Shown one piece after another: positions 17,747 to 26,651 of a DNA stretch of 64,000 nucleotides. The stretch is from NCBI GenBank assembly GCA_028284145.1, contig JANQSH010000205.1:61146-125145 (forward strand). The letters are read 5' to 3'. The notes under the pieces are model-generated. The model had not been told where the DNA came from, did no database searches, and saw only the letters and a program-made list of their open reading frames with translations. The position numbers and the translations under genes were made by a program. The stretch comes from Planctomycetaceae bacterium. Lineage in GTDB: Bacteria; Planctomycetota; Planctomycetia; Planctomycetales; Planctomycetaceae. How positions within the stretch are numbered: position 1 is the first letter of the stretch; each line of letters starts with the position of its first letter.

Positions 17747-18973
17747 ATGGCAGATGCCCTTCCCATCGCCGGTAAAAATAATCCGTTTTCAGAACCGGTC
17801 CCCATGATCGACCTCGTTTCTCAATACAACACGATCGCGAATGAAATCCGCGAAGTCGTCGACGAGACGTTTACGACCCAGCAGTTTGTGCTGGGGGAGA
17901 CGGTCGCCGAATTTGAAAAAGAAGTGGCTCACTATTGCGACTCGCGCGAGGCGATTGGATGTGCCTCCGGAACCGATGCCCTGATCCTCGCGCTGATGGC
18001 GCACGATATTGGCCCCGGCGACGAAGTCATCACGACACCCTTCACTTTCTTTGCGACTGCTTCTGCCATTCACCGCGTCGGTGCCAAACCGGTCTTTGTC
18101 GATATCGACCCGGTTACCTACAACATCGATCCTGTCGCTGTCGAAAAGGCGATCACCCGACGAACAAGAGCCATTCTTCCCGTTCATTTGTACGGACAAT
18201 GCGTCGAAATGGAACCACTCTGGAGATTGGCCATCCGCAGCGGCATCGCGATTATCGAAGATGCATGCCAGGCCATCGGTGCCGAGTACCGCGCCCGTCG
18301 TGCCGGTGTTCTGGGAACGATCGGATGTTTCAGTTTCTTCCCGACCAAAAACCTGGGCGGAGCCGGAGATGGTGGACTGATCACGACTGACGACCCTGCG
18401 TTGGCCAAACGGTTACGTCGACTGCGCGTGCATGGCGACGTGGGAGGTTACAATCACCAGGAAGTCGGGCTCAACAGCAGACTCGATGCATTACAGGCAG
18501 CTGTGCTCGGCGTCAAACTGAGTCACCTTGAAAACTGGATTGAGGCTCGGCAACAGAACGCCAAACGATACGGCGAGTTGTTCCGGCATTACCAACTGCT
18601 GGATGCCATCGAATTGCCGGCTGTGTTGCCCGAACGCAGACATGTGTACCACCAGTATTGCATTCGCGTTAAAGGTGGCCATCGCGATTCTGTTCAAACT
18701 CATCTCAGAGAGAACCAGATCGGAAACGCCATCTATTACCCGGTGCCATTGCATCTGCAGGAATGCTTCAGCGATTTGAATTACAAAGCCGGCGACCTGC
18801 CTCATTCTGAAGCCGCCGCCGAGGAAGTTCTCGCGCTGCCGATCTTCCCGGAACTTCGGCCGCAACAGCAGGAAACGGTCGTGCGTGGCATCGCCCGGGC
18901 ATTGGGTCGCCTGGGCGACACCGCAACCGACCCGCCGATCCTCTTCACGGAATCACACAAACGAGCCGCCTGA
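17747..18973 (+). CDS. DegT/DnrJ/EryC1/StrS-family aminotransferase
   Basis: A 408-aa PLP-dependent sugar aminotransferase, transferring an amino group to a nucleotide-linked keto-sugar for glycan or polysaccharide synthesis. Motifs in order: 'MIDLVSQYN', 'AIGCASGTDALILAL', 'DEVITTPFTFFATASAI', 'PVHLYGQC', 'IIEDACQAIGA', and the PLP-lysine motif 'FSFFPTKNLGGAGDGG'. The active site is intact. The ATG at 17747 follows GGAG; two upstream in-frame ATGs (17681, 17735) are less well placed. A lipoprotein gene follows 14 bases after the stop, and no other sugar genes are near, so the sugar is unknown. Confidence 0.9.
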   Translation: MADALPIAGKNNPFSEPVPMIDLVSQYNTIANEIREVVDETFTTQQFVLGETVAEFEKEVAHYCDSREAIGCASGTDALILALMAHDIGPGDEVITTPFTFFATASAIHRVGAKPVFVDIDPVTYNIDPVAVEKAITRRTRAILPVHLYGQCVEMEPLWRLAIRSGIAIIEDACQAIGAEYRARRAGVLGTIGCFSFFPTKNLGGAGDGGLITTDDPALAKRLRRLRVHGDVGGYNHQEVGLNSRLDALQAAVLGVKLSHLENWIEARQQNAKRYGELFRHYQLLDAIELPAVLPERRHVYHQYCIRVKGGHRDSVQTHLRENQIGNAIYYPVPLHLQECFSDLNYKAGDLPHSEAAAEEVLALPIFPELRPQQQETVVRGIARALGRLGDTATDPPILFTESHKRAA

Positions 18974-18987
18974 TTCAGAGTTGTTTC

Positions 18988-19398
18988 ATGGTTCTTTATA
19001 CACGAGCGTTTGCTGTCGCAACAGTTGCGCTCGTGTTCTGTTCGGGTTGCGAGGCAATGCGGGAATCGGTCGACTGGCTGGTTTTCCCTGGTTCATCGAA
19101 TGACACCGAATTGGTCAATCAACATCGCGACCAGTTTCAAATCAAACGTTCGCCCGAATCACTCCGCTGGCTGCTGGCGAACAAAGTCCGTTCCGGCATG
19201 ACGCGCGGAGACGTGAATGAACTGCTTGGCGAAAAAGGCCAAAGGGAGTTCAACGCGAACTGGATACTGGGCAAAGGGACGACCTATCGGCAGACCGACG
19301 AAGTCTATCGCTGGGGACCGGACGCCAACGGGCAGAGTATCTATCTCGTCTTTCGCGACGATCACCTGACATCGTTCGATCCGACGGAATTCGAGTGA
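18988..19398 (+). CDS. Small lipoprotein, BamE/SmpA-like C-terminus
   Basis: A 136-aa protein with a signal peptide ending in the lipobox 'LVFCSGC' (Cys about residue 21). The C-terminal half, 'SGMTRGDVNELLGEKGQRE' then 'YRWGPDANGQSIYLVFRDDHLTSFDP', resembles the short beta-alpha fold of SmpA/BamE-like outer-membrane lipoproteins, where 'G-M-T-x-x-D-V' starts a helix. It may be co-transcribed with the aminotransferase upstream. The function is an inference from fold similarity only. Confidence 0.7.
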   Translation: MVLYTRAFAVATVALVFCSGCEAMRESVDWLVFPGSSNDTELVNQHRDQFQIKRSPESLRWLLANKVRSGMTRGDVNELLGEKGQREFNANWILGKGTTYRQTDEVYRWGPDANGQSIYLVFRDDHLTSFDPTEFE

Positions 19399-19661
19399 CG
19401 GTGGTGCATTCGCTTGAATCCTGTCCGAAATTCACGGCACCGTGGAAGTGTGTCCTGCAAAACTTCCTGCGCGGGTAGGACTTGCTTCGCTCCCGCTCAG
19501 CAGACGGGAACGATCATCAATATTCTGATCGAGATGGTCTGAAACAAATGACATGTGTCGTTCTGGTGACATGGCGAAGATCCGATTACGAGGCACAATC
19601 AATCCGACATTGGAAAGGAGAATTGGTTCGGCAGTCAGTCGTCCAGTTTTCCCGAATTCAT

Positions 19662-20161
19662 TCAACTGTTGTACGAGAGATAACCGAGGTGCAACTCGGC
19701 ATGGCGCAGGTTCAGGCGAATGCGATCTTCGTGCGACATGGGACCAAACGCCGGGCTGTGGAACTGTGCTTCCTCACCATCCTGGAGCCGCTTGAGAGCG
19801 TTCAACAGTCGCTGCCCCGCTTCCGCCGTTGGCATGTTGTCCATTCCGACCGTACCCTCCTTCGTTCCAGGGATGCGAACGCCGCGGGGCATCGAATCAG
19901 AAAGCATCTTTTTGAGTTGCCACTTCAGGAACCAGCGGACGAAGAAGGGAGGAGCCGATATCGGAAACCATCGTACCCATATTCAATCCAGGATGCGATA
20001 TGAGCCAGAGTCTGTCCGGGAGACCAGTTACCGTGATTTTGCAAGTGTCCCTGCTCATCCGCTTCGAGAATTCTCTGGACCTCCACAATGCTGTCATCGA
20101 GAGATTCAAAATGCAACTGCCGGAAGTTCGCAACCTTCCGGGAATCGACTTGCTCACTCAT
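19662..20161 (-). pseudogene. DUF1569 (DinB-like) protein gene, frameshifted
   Basis: Two adjacent minus-strand frames join into one DUF1569 protein if one base is restored near 19948-19954. The upstream part (ATG 20159-20161) has 'NHGNWSPGQTLAHIASWIEYG'. The downstream part resumes as 'FFVRWFLKWQLKK' and ends 'EDRIRLNLRHAELHLGYLS'. Both halves align in order with DinB-superfamily proteins, which often bind metal through His. The break is a single indel in a C/T-rich run, so a sequencing error is possible. As given, the gene is broken. Confidence 0.75.
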
Positions 20162-20259
20162 ATCTGTTTCTCATCAGTCTGTTTCGAAAAACGGAAATCT
20201 CGCTGCTGTAATCCAGCCGCCACTGGTTTCCAATTGGCGAACTTCTCTACAGACTAATG

Positions 20260-21069
20260 TTAGTCCAACGCCAACTGCAAAATAAAGTCCCGCACACGAT
20301 CCACATCGACCCGGTTTTCCACCCGGCCCATTTTTTTGAATGACGTTCCCACGATGAAACCGGCTGCGAGCGGCAGGCAGTTGTGGATCAACTCCTTGTT
20401 CGCACCGCTGCCAACCAGCACCGGTGTTTTGCCAGCCGTCATCGCGATATCTGACAGTTCCTGCAAGTCGATCTTTTGACCGGTTCCTGAACCGGTGACG
20501 ATCAATGCGTCGGCACAACCACGCTGGATGGTGTCCGCCACTTCTTCAGCAAGCGGGCGTACCGCGACAGGGGCAGAATGTTTGACGTTGATATCGGCCC
20601 AGATTTCGACTGACTCAGCTTTCAAACGCCTGCGATCGCGCAACAAATCGAATGCGATTCCCTGAATGATTCCCTGATCGGTCACCCGGGCGCTGCACAA
20701 TACATTTACGCGAACAAACGACGCCCTGGTTGCTGCGGCAATCGCCAGAGCACTGCGACCGTCATTGCGCAACACATTCACCCCCAATGGCAAATCGACC
20801 TCCGTGCGAATCTTCTCGACGATGGCCGTCATCTGAGCGACTGTCTCCGCTCCGACCCGCCCGGATGTGAATGGAACATCGCCATAATTTTCGATCATTA
20901 ACGCATGCACGCCCCCCTCGGCCAAAGCGTGGGCATCTTCCAGCGCGATCGAACGGATGGCCGAAAAGCGACCCTCGTAATGCGGGCTGCCGGCCAGCGG
21001 CAGCAGATGCACCACCCCGATTACCGTTTTCCTTTTCGGCTTGTTCTGGTCGAACAGACTCTTGGACAT
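20260..21069 (-). CDS. BtpA/SgcQ-family TIM-barrel protein
   Basis: A 269-aa protein of the BtpA family (named for a factor needed for photosystem I in cyanobacteria, but found widely outside phototrophs). Motifs: 'GVVHLLPLAGSP' near residue 18, 'ALMIENYGDVPF' near 56, 'VNVLRNDGRSALAIA' near 96, 'DINVKHSAPV' near 158, 'ALIVTGSGTGQ' near 190 and 'VLVGSGANKELI' near 216. The phosphate-binding-type glycine loops suggest a phosphosugar- or nucleoside-related enzyme; the reaction is not established here. It sits upstream of the frameshifted DUF1569 gene on the same strand and divergent from MoxR. Confidence 0.88.
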   Translation of the reverse strand: MSKSLFDQNKPKRKTVIGVVHLLPLAGSPHYEGRFSAIRSIALEDAHALAEGGVHALMIENYGDVPFTSGRVGAETVAQMTAIVEKIRTEVDLPLGVNVLRNDGRSALAIAAATRASFVRVNVLCSARVTDQGIIQGIAFDLLRDRRRLKAESVEIWADINVKHSAPVAVRPLAEEVADTIQRGCADALIVTGSGTGQKIDLQELSDIAMTAGKTPVLVGSGANKELIHNCLPLAAGFIVGTSFKKMGRVENRVDVDRVRDFILQLALD

Positions 21070-21213
21070 TCGCTCGTCGCCTCCCTTTGCAACTTACTGT
21101 AACACGCTTGTCAATGGTTCGCATTTCAGCCGGGCAATGGACGCTGCTCTGACCACAGTGGTACAATTTCATTGAACTGCTTTAACTGTACTGTTTTGAT
21201 ATCGAGAAGCCAC

Positions 21214-22317
21214 ATGGAAAAAGACTTCATATTTGAAGAGATCAAACCGGAGGGCGAAGCCGCAAAGAGGGAACACACACCTCTTGACGATGCGACGCGC
21301 GAACGCGAAGAGCAGGCGATCCGTGGCCTGCAAACCGCACACAGTCGGCTGCGAAAGGAAATCCGCAAGGTGATTATTGGACAGGAGGAGATTGTCGACC
21401 AGTTGCTGATTGCCATGTTCAGTCGGGGGCATTGTCTGCTGGTTGGCGTTCCTGGTTTGGCCAAGACACTGCTGGTCAGCACCATTGCGAAGATTCTGCA
21501 CCTCTCTTTCCGCCGGATTCAATTCACGCCCGACCTGATGCCTTCGGACATCACCGGAACCGATGTGTTGCAGGACGATCCGGAAACCGGACGTCGATCT
21601 TTCCAATTCATGCAGGGGCCTCTCTTCACCAACATGCTGCTGGCGGATGAAATCAACCGCACGCCACCCAAAACACAGGCGGCGTTGCTGGAAGCAATGC
21701 AGGAGCGACACGTCACCGTCGGGTCGGCAACGTATCGACTGCCACAGCCCTTCTTCGTTCTCGCGACACAAAACCCGATTGAGCAGGAAGGAACTTACCC
21801 GCTGCCCGAAGCCCAGCTCGACCGTTTTATGTTCAATGTAATCGTCAAGTATCCGTCGGCGGCGGAGGAGTTGCGGATTCTCAAGCAGACCACCGGCGGC
21901 GGTGAGCCGGAATTGGAAACCGCACTAACGGGCAAACAAATTCTGGCTTTGCAGGAAGTCGTGCGGAAAGTCCCCGTGGCCGAACATGTATTTGTCTACG
22001 CGCGGGACCTGGTGCGGGCTACACGACCGGGTGAGTTGGAATCTCCCAGGTTCGTAAAGGAATATGTCTCCTGGGGAGCTGGCCCGCGAGCCGGACAATA
22101 CCTGATCGTTGGAGCCAAGGCCCGGGCCATTCTGGAAGGCCGGTTTCATGTCGCGACTGAGGACATCAAGGCGGTCGCGCATCCGGTGTTGAGGCATCGC
22201 ATGGTGACGAACTTCCATGCCGACAGCGAAAACGTCACGACGGATGATGTGATCGACACACTGCTGGAAAAAATTCCGATAGCGCTACATGAAAAAGCGG
22301 GCCGAATCGTTCAATAA
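21214..22317 (+). CDS. MoxR-family AAA+ ATPase
   Basis: A 367-aa MoxR-type ATPase, a chaperone-like AAA+ protein often involved in protein-complex maturation. After a charged N-terminus: '[19 protein letters not shown]', Walker A variant '[10 protein letters not shown]' (about residue 82), '[21 protein letters not shown]' in place of Walker B plus sensor (in two parts), and '[21 protein letters not shown]' with the sensor Asn. The length is normal. It is not followed by the usual DUF58/vWA gene: the next 400 bases have no gene. ATG 21214 is chosen over the frame opening at 21172. Confidence 0.93.
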   Translation: MEKDFIFEEIKPEGEAAKREHTPLDDATREREEQAIRGLQTAHSRLRKEIRKVIIGQEEIVDQLLIAMFSRGHCLLVGVPGLAKTLLVSTIAKILHLSFRRIQFTPDLMPSDITGTDVLQDDPETGRRSFQFMQGPLFTNMLLADEINRTPPKTQAALLEAMQERHVTVGSATYRLPQPFFVLATQNPIEQEGTYPLPEAQLDRFMFNVIVKYPSAAEELRILKQTTGGGEPELETALTGKQILALQEVVRKVPVAEHVFVYARDLVRATRPGELESPRFVKEYVSWGAGPRAGQYLIVGAKARAILEGRFHVATEDIKAVAHPVLRHRMVTNFHADSENVTTDDVIDTLLEKIPIALHEKAGRIVQ

Positions 22318-22717
22318 GGTTGAGAGTTCGCGAAATCGCAAAAAACGTCGATCCCAGTACCGGCACGGGAGAGAACACCGAATTTCTCAGCGAGTCGATC
22401 GTCTCTTTGAAAACCATCTGTCTAGTTCTGGAAGTCGTTCAGATTGATTTGGAGCAGATGACCGAAACGAACACGGTGGCAGAACCTGATGCCTCACTTT
22501 CTGTCCCAGCCGGGAAGTCAGCGCGGCACGTCGCAAACCGGTTATATCGTCTACAATAATTACAATGTCAGGACGCAGTTGTTCATCCTCGGATATCGAC
22601 AATTTGTAACCACTGCTTGTCTTTGGCTCCCGCAGGCACTTCTAATGGTGTCTCCTCTCGCAGTTCCCACCAGATTTATGTCCTCACGTCAATTATGCAA
22701 ATAACGGAGAGCCTGCC
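22318..22717. other. Intergenic region, no gene seen
   Basis: This 400-base gap after moxR shows only short frames on both strands, without start signals or recognisable motifs. A DUF58 gene would be expected here and is absent. Confidence 0.4.
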
Positions 22718-23500
22718 ATGTCGGTTCAATCTTCACCCACGCAATCGGAATCGGGATTCCCACAGCTGCTGAAAAAACCGATGAACGCCCTGCGCCATTC
22801 AATCGCCCGTCGTGGTGTAATCGGCACGGTCACGTTTCTACCGTTGGCGGTATGTCGCATCACGCATCGTCAGCTGCGGAGATTGTCTCCCACGCGCCTG
22901 CGCAGTGGTCGGGCCGATGCAGAATTTGACGTGCAATTTGGTGTGGAGACCTGCAGGGAAGTCGAATTGCGGGATCTGCATATCCAAAGCGACAATCTCG
23001 TTCACGGGCAAGGGTTTCAATCAACAACACATCCTGACTTTCGCACGTTGATGCAGGCCATTCCAACGGATCTCACCAACCATGTTTTCGTCGATCTCGG
23101 ATCGGGAAAAGGCCGTACGCTGATGATGGCGACGGAGTTTCCTTTTGCACAGATCATCGGTGTCGAGTTTGCCCGGGAACTGCACGACGTGGCCGAGCGC
23201 AATCTGTCGGTCTTTTCTGCCCCCTGGGAAATCAGGTGTAACGACGTGAAGTCGATCTGCGCCGATGCGACCAACTTCGAGTTTCCCGCATCGAACGTTG
23301 TTCTTTACATGTACAATCCGTTCGACCGTCCGGTAATGGAACAGGTTCTGGAGAACATCGACCAATCTCTGGCTCAGTCTCCCCGGGATTTTCTGGTCGT
23401 CTACAACAATCCCGTGCAGGGTGATTTGTTTCTGGCGTCAAGCCGTTTTGATATGCTGGAAAGTGGAGAAGACTGGATGATCTTTCGCTCGAAAGTTTGA
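22718..23500 (+). CDS. Class I SAM-dependent methyltransferase, DOT1-like
   Basis: A 260-aa protein. The SAM-binding motif 'FVDLGSGKGRTLMMA' is near residue 125, with 'IIGVEFARELHDVAERNL' as motif II and 'VVLYMYNPFD' as the post-I/motif IV region. The N-terminal 70 residues are basic. 'DLGSGKG' with the 'GVE' acidic residue resembles the DOT1-like and related small methyltransferases common in bacteria. The substrate is unknown. An SD-like 'ggagagcctgcc' precedes the ATG. Confidence 0.82.
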   Translation: MSVQSSPTQSESGFPQLLKKPMNALRHSIARRGVIGTVTFLPLAVCRITHRQLRRLSPTRLRSGRADAEFDVQFGVETCREVELRDLHIQSDNLVHGQGFQSTTHPDFRTLMQAIPTDLTNHVFVDLGSGKGRTLMMATEFPFAQIIGVEFARELHDVAERNLSVFSAPWEIRCNDVKSICADATNFEFPASNVVLYMYNPFDRPVMEQVLENIDQSLAQSPRDFLVVYNNPVQGDLFLASSRFDMLESGEDWMIFRSKV

Positions 23501-23751
23501 CGATTTGGACTGTGGCAGAACGATGGCAAGCATTCCCATTCGCAGAAAGCGATGCTCATATCGTTCTGTTGCTTTCGGTGATAACTTCACATTGAAGTCG
23601 ATCATGGCGCTTTACTTCCCGCAACGAACCGCATAAGTTGGCGGAAGTCGGATGCAGGGACGTTATCTCTCTCTGTGCGAATTTGCACGCGACGACGGGC
23701 CTGCCGCCGAAACTGTCTCTCCAGGACTATCTGCAGGAAAACAACCCTGTC

Positions 23752-24795
23752 ATGTCGAACACCATGACCGATCAGCCGACCACCATCGAAACGCTCCCTG
23801 AGTCACGCATTGTCACGGTGCAGCAGCACATTCTACAGGAGCAGAAGCGCTTCCCGGGGGCTTCTGGTGAATTTTCGTGGCTGCTTTCCGGTATTACCAT
23901 GGCGACGAAGATGATTCAGGCCCATGTCCGCCGTGCAGGGCTGACTGACATTCTGGGATCGCAGGGCGATGTCAATGTGCAAGGGGAAGTACAACAGAAG
24001 TTGGACGTCTATTCCAATGAAGTCCTTGTGCACTGTTTGAGTGCCCGGGAAAGTATCGGTGTTCTCGCTTCTGAGGAAAATGAAAACCCCATGCTCGTGC
24101 ATCGCGGATCGGAAAAGGCCAATTACGCGGTGATCTTCGACCCGCTGGATGGTTCTTCCAACATTGACGTGAATGTGAGTGTGGGCACGACCTTCTCTAT
24201 TGTTCGCCGACCAGAAGGTGCCGGTCTGAATGATCCGGAACAATGGGTGTTGCAGCCCGGCAGCAAGCAAATTGCCGCCGGCTATGTCGTTTATGGTTCA
24301 TCGACGATTCTTGTTTACAGCGTGGGCAACGGGGTACATGGCTTTACGCTCGATCCCTCTGTCGGTGCCTATGTTTTGAGCCATCCCAACATGAAGATGC
24401 CGGATGTCGGGAAATACTATTCCGTCAACGAAGCATACATGCAGACATTCCCACCGCGTTATGCTGAATACATTGATCGACTTCGATCCGGCGTTCTGGG
24501 ACAGAAGTACGCCTCACGTTACATCGGCTCGATGGTGGCTGATTTCCATCGTACGCTGCTCAAAGGTGGTGTTTTCCTTTACCCGCCGACGGCGTCCAAT
24601 CCCGAAGGGAAACTGAGACTGTTGTACGAAGCGAATCCAGTCGCATTTCTGGCGGAACAGGCGGGGGGCATGGCGATTGATGGCAAACGCCGTGTTCTCG
24701 ATATCCAGCCTGACAGCATTCACCAGCGAACCCCACTGGTCGTTGGCAGCCGGGTGGAACTGGCCGATTTTGAGCGGTTCGTTCTGGAAAAGTGA
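23752..24795 (+). CDS. fbp: Fructose-1,6-bisphosphatase, class I
   Basis: Hydrolyses fructose-1,6-bisphosphate to fructose-6-phosphate (gluconeogenesis). 347 aa from ATG 23752; a TTG-initiated extension to 23638 is unlikely. Metal- and substrate-binding motifs: 'GVLASEENENP' and 'YAVIFDPLDGSSNIDVNVSVG' (read in two parts), 'IGSMVADFHRTLLKGGVFLYP', 'GKLRLLYEANPVAFLAEQAGG'. All are typical of class I. It is convergent with the MerR-type regulator gene, 13 bases from its stop. With zwf at 52.5 kb the window covers two branch points of hexose-phosphate metabolism. Confidence 0.95.
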   Translation: MSNTMTDQPTTIETLPESRIVTVQQHILQEQKRFPGASGEFSWLLSGITMATKMIQAHVRRAGLTDILGSQGDVNVQGEVQQKLDVYSNEVLVHCLSARESIGVLASEENENPMLVHRGSEKANYAVIFDPLDGSSNIDVNVSVGTTFSIVRRPEGAGLNDPEQWVLQPGSKQIAAGYVVYGSSTILVYSVGNGVHGFTLDPSVGAYVLSHPNMKMPDVGKYYSVNEAYMQTFPPRYAEYIDRLRSGVLGQKYASRYIGSMVADFHRTLLKGGVFLYPPTASNPEGKLRLLYEANPVAFLAEQAGGMAIDGKRRVLDIQPDSIHQRTPLVVGSRVELADFERFVLEK

Positions 24796-24808
24796 GGTTG
24801 GTTCAGAA

Positions 24809-25714
24809 TCAGTTCTGCGGTTCCCGTAGCTGATAAACCGAAGCCGCAAATGTTTCGAGATGCTTCATGGTGTCGCAGTAAGCCGTGTACTTCATCTGCT
24901 TGCGAATCTTCTCGTTGAGAGCCACACCACCAACAACCAGTGCCGTTCCGTTCTCCGTGGCTGTTTCAAACAGCCGATGCTCCTCCTCGATGAACTGATC
25001 GGTATCGCGAATGGCGGAAACGCTCAACCAGAAGAGTTGCGGCTTTGCTTTCTCAATGGCAGTCCGCAGCGTGAAGAAAGGAAGCATGTTGCCCAGCTGC
25101 GTTGTGTTCCAGCCATTGCTGCGCAACACCAGTTCGACCATGTTCGTTTGCAATGCGTAGGGATCGCCATCCAAAGTGCCGCCAATGGCGGTTGGTGCAT
25201 GGGATCGGACTTCGGCAATCGTATTGCGAATTTCATGCAATACGCGCAGCGACATTTCACATGCCATGCGTTCTTCGTACACTTCAACTTCGCCACAATC
25301 CCACAGATCGCCGATTTCGTGAAACGCTTCGGCGATCACTTCATCGCAGATAGCCGAAATCGCATTGCCAGCCAGATACAAGTCGTAGACAATTTGTCGC
25401 GAGGCCGATTCATTCGCGGCAAGAAGCGCGATTTTCAGACGGTCTTTGGCTCGCCGCAATGTGCATTCCCCCTGACCGGTTGTTGCGGGCAGCCCAAGGA
25501 TGGCCGGTTCGACCAGATCGCGCCCACTCTCGCGGAGGAATTCCAACACTCCCTTGATGGGTAGCTTTCGATGCCCACCCGCTGTCCGGATGATCGGGAT
25601 CAATCCACGGTCGCACCACCGTTTCAGAGATGACTCACTCACCCCTATCGCTCGCGCAACCTGTTTTGGTGAAACGAGTTCCTTCATTATACTGTTATCC
25701 ACTCGTTGAATCAT
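24809..25714 (-). CDS. MerR/B12-binding-fold transcriptional regulator lacking the cobalamin ligand motif (LitR/CarH-like)
   Basis: 301 aa. A MerR helix-turn-helix at about residues 12-60 ('LVSPKQVARAIGVSESSLKRW', split in two), with recognition features 'RTAGGHRKLPI'. A helical bundle follows at about 90-175, then a B12-binding-like Rossmann domain to the end ('MVELVLRSNGWNTTQLGNMLP', split; 'LVVGGVALNE'). Where light- and B12-dependent CarH/LitR proteins have D-x-H-x-x-G with the cobalamin-ligating His, this protein has 'DPYALQ', so base-off cobalamin binding is unlikely. It is divergent from the six-gene lipid operon starting at 26196, making it a candidate regulator of it. The start is ATG 25714 or 25687. 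Confidence 0.85.
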   Translation of the reverse strand: MIQRVDNSIMKELVSPKQVARAIGVSESSLKRWCDRGLIPIIRTAGGHRKLPIKGVLEFLRESGRDLVEPAILGLPATTGQGECTLRRAKDRLKIALLAANESASRQIVYDLYLAGNAISAICDEVIAEAFHEIGDLWDCGEVEVYEERMACEMSLRVLHEIRNTIAEVRSHAPTAIGGTLDGDPYALQTNMVELVLRSNGWNTTQLGNMLPFFTLRTAIEKAKPQLFWLSVSAIRDTDQFIEEEHRLFETATENGTALVVGGVALNEKIRKQMKYTAYCDTMKHLETFAASVYQLREPQN

Positions 25715-25849
25715 TTGAACGCTTTATTCTGAGAAACTGGCTAGTGCAGCGTTCCGGCTGGAAGTCAGGGTTTGATGAAGTGGCAAGGAACGACAACGGA
25801 GCGGGTTATGTCAATTCGTACCCTGAAACAAAGCCTTGACAAGGCACTG

Positions 25850-25947
25850 GAGCAGTTTACCTTTTCGCATGACGCTCCTGGCTCGTGGGGGGCCTGTATT
25901 TGCAGGCCAATCGACACCCATCGTGGCGCAGAAGAGCGTAATACTTT
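25850..25947 (+). repeat. Dispersed ~100-bp intergenic repeat, copy 4
   Basis: A well-preserved forward copy: starts 'gagcagtttaccttttcgca', core 'ggcctgtatttgcaggcc', ends 'gagcgtaatactt'. It sits between the divergent MerR-like regulator and the lipid operon. Confidence 0.85.
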
Positions 25948-26031
25948 CTGGAAATGAGGCAAGTTACCCAAGGATTATACGCGAGGAATCCTGCTTTCGA
26001 CCCCAAATCATGCTATTTCAGACACAACAAC

Positions 26032-26063
26032 ATACCAAACTGGAAAAATACCAAACTGGAAAA
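26032..26063. repeat. Perfect 16-bp tandem direct repeat in a divergent promoter region
   Basis: Two adjacent identical 16-base units of 'ataccaaactggaaaa'. They lie 133 bases upstream of the lipid operon start codon and upstream of a possible -10 (TATTAT, 26137-26142, preceded by TG). Tandem direct repeats at such a position often bind a regulator; the binding protein is not known. Confidence 0.7.
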
Positions 26064-26195
26064 AGAATGGTTTGAATGATTTTGTGTGGTGGGCAAATCC
26101 ACGGATCAGCCTAAAATTCCCTGGAAAATCACGTTGTATTATCGTAGACCGACGATCAGCATTTTCAACCTGTCACCAATGTGCGGGGATAGACC

Positions 26196-26651
26196 ATGCA
26201 ACAGCTTTCCGAACCCATGTCGCATACCGATCTTTCCGACATCGACCCCACCTGGGAATTCGAGGTCTTTTTCGATGGCGACTGCCCACTCTGTCGCCGG
26301 GAGATCGACATGATTCGGCGGAAGGACAAGTCCGACCAGATCCGTTTCACCAACATCGCTGATCCTGAATTTGATGCCGACAGCATCGGGGTTTCTCACG
26401 AAGACCTCATGGCCGAGATTCATGGTCGCATGAGTGATGGTCAGATTATGAAAGGTGTCGAGGTCTTTCGCCAACTCTATTCCCGAATTGGGTTCGGCAC
26501 ATTGGTGTCGCTGTCGCGGTGGCCGGGTGTGCGTCATCTGCTAAACGGCGGCTATCTTCTCTTCGCCAAAAACCGGCTGAGGTTTACGGGTCGCTGCGCT
26601 GCTTCGAACGGAGTGTGCAAACTTCCGAAGCGGAAATCAGGAGCCAAATGA
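26196..26651 (+). CDS. DCC-family thiol-disulfide oxidoreductase-like protein (DUF393)
   Basis: 151 aa. The family motif 'VFFDGDCPLCRREI' is at about residues 24-37, with the DxxCxxC-type pair expected to form a redox disulfide. The remaining part is helical and ends in a Lys-rich tail. It is the first gene of a six-gene operon whose second gene starts inside its stop codon (ATGA overlap). In other bacteria DCC proteins often accompany FAD oxidoreductases and lipid-modifying methyltransferases; the partner is unproved. ATG 26196 or 26217. Confidence 0.88.
   Translation: MQQLSEPMSHTDLSDIDPTWEFEVFFDGDCPLCRREIDMIRRKDKSDQIRFTNIADPEFDADSIGVSHEDLMAEIHGRMSDGQIMKGVEVFRQLYSRIGFGTLVSLSRWPGVRHLLNGGYLLFAKNRLRFTGRCAASNGVCKLPKRKSGAK

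Noticed and set aside
24860..25564. 234-aa open frame antisense to the MerR-like regulator
   Set aside because: The minus-strand gene has a clear helix-turn-helix and B12-fold layout; the plus frame has no motif and no SD.
25836..26075. Small frames 'LARGGPVFAGQST...' in the repeat copies
   Set aside because: They translate the dispersed repeat, shift frame between copies and have no ribosome site. Kept as a finding about the repeat, not as genes.
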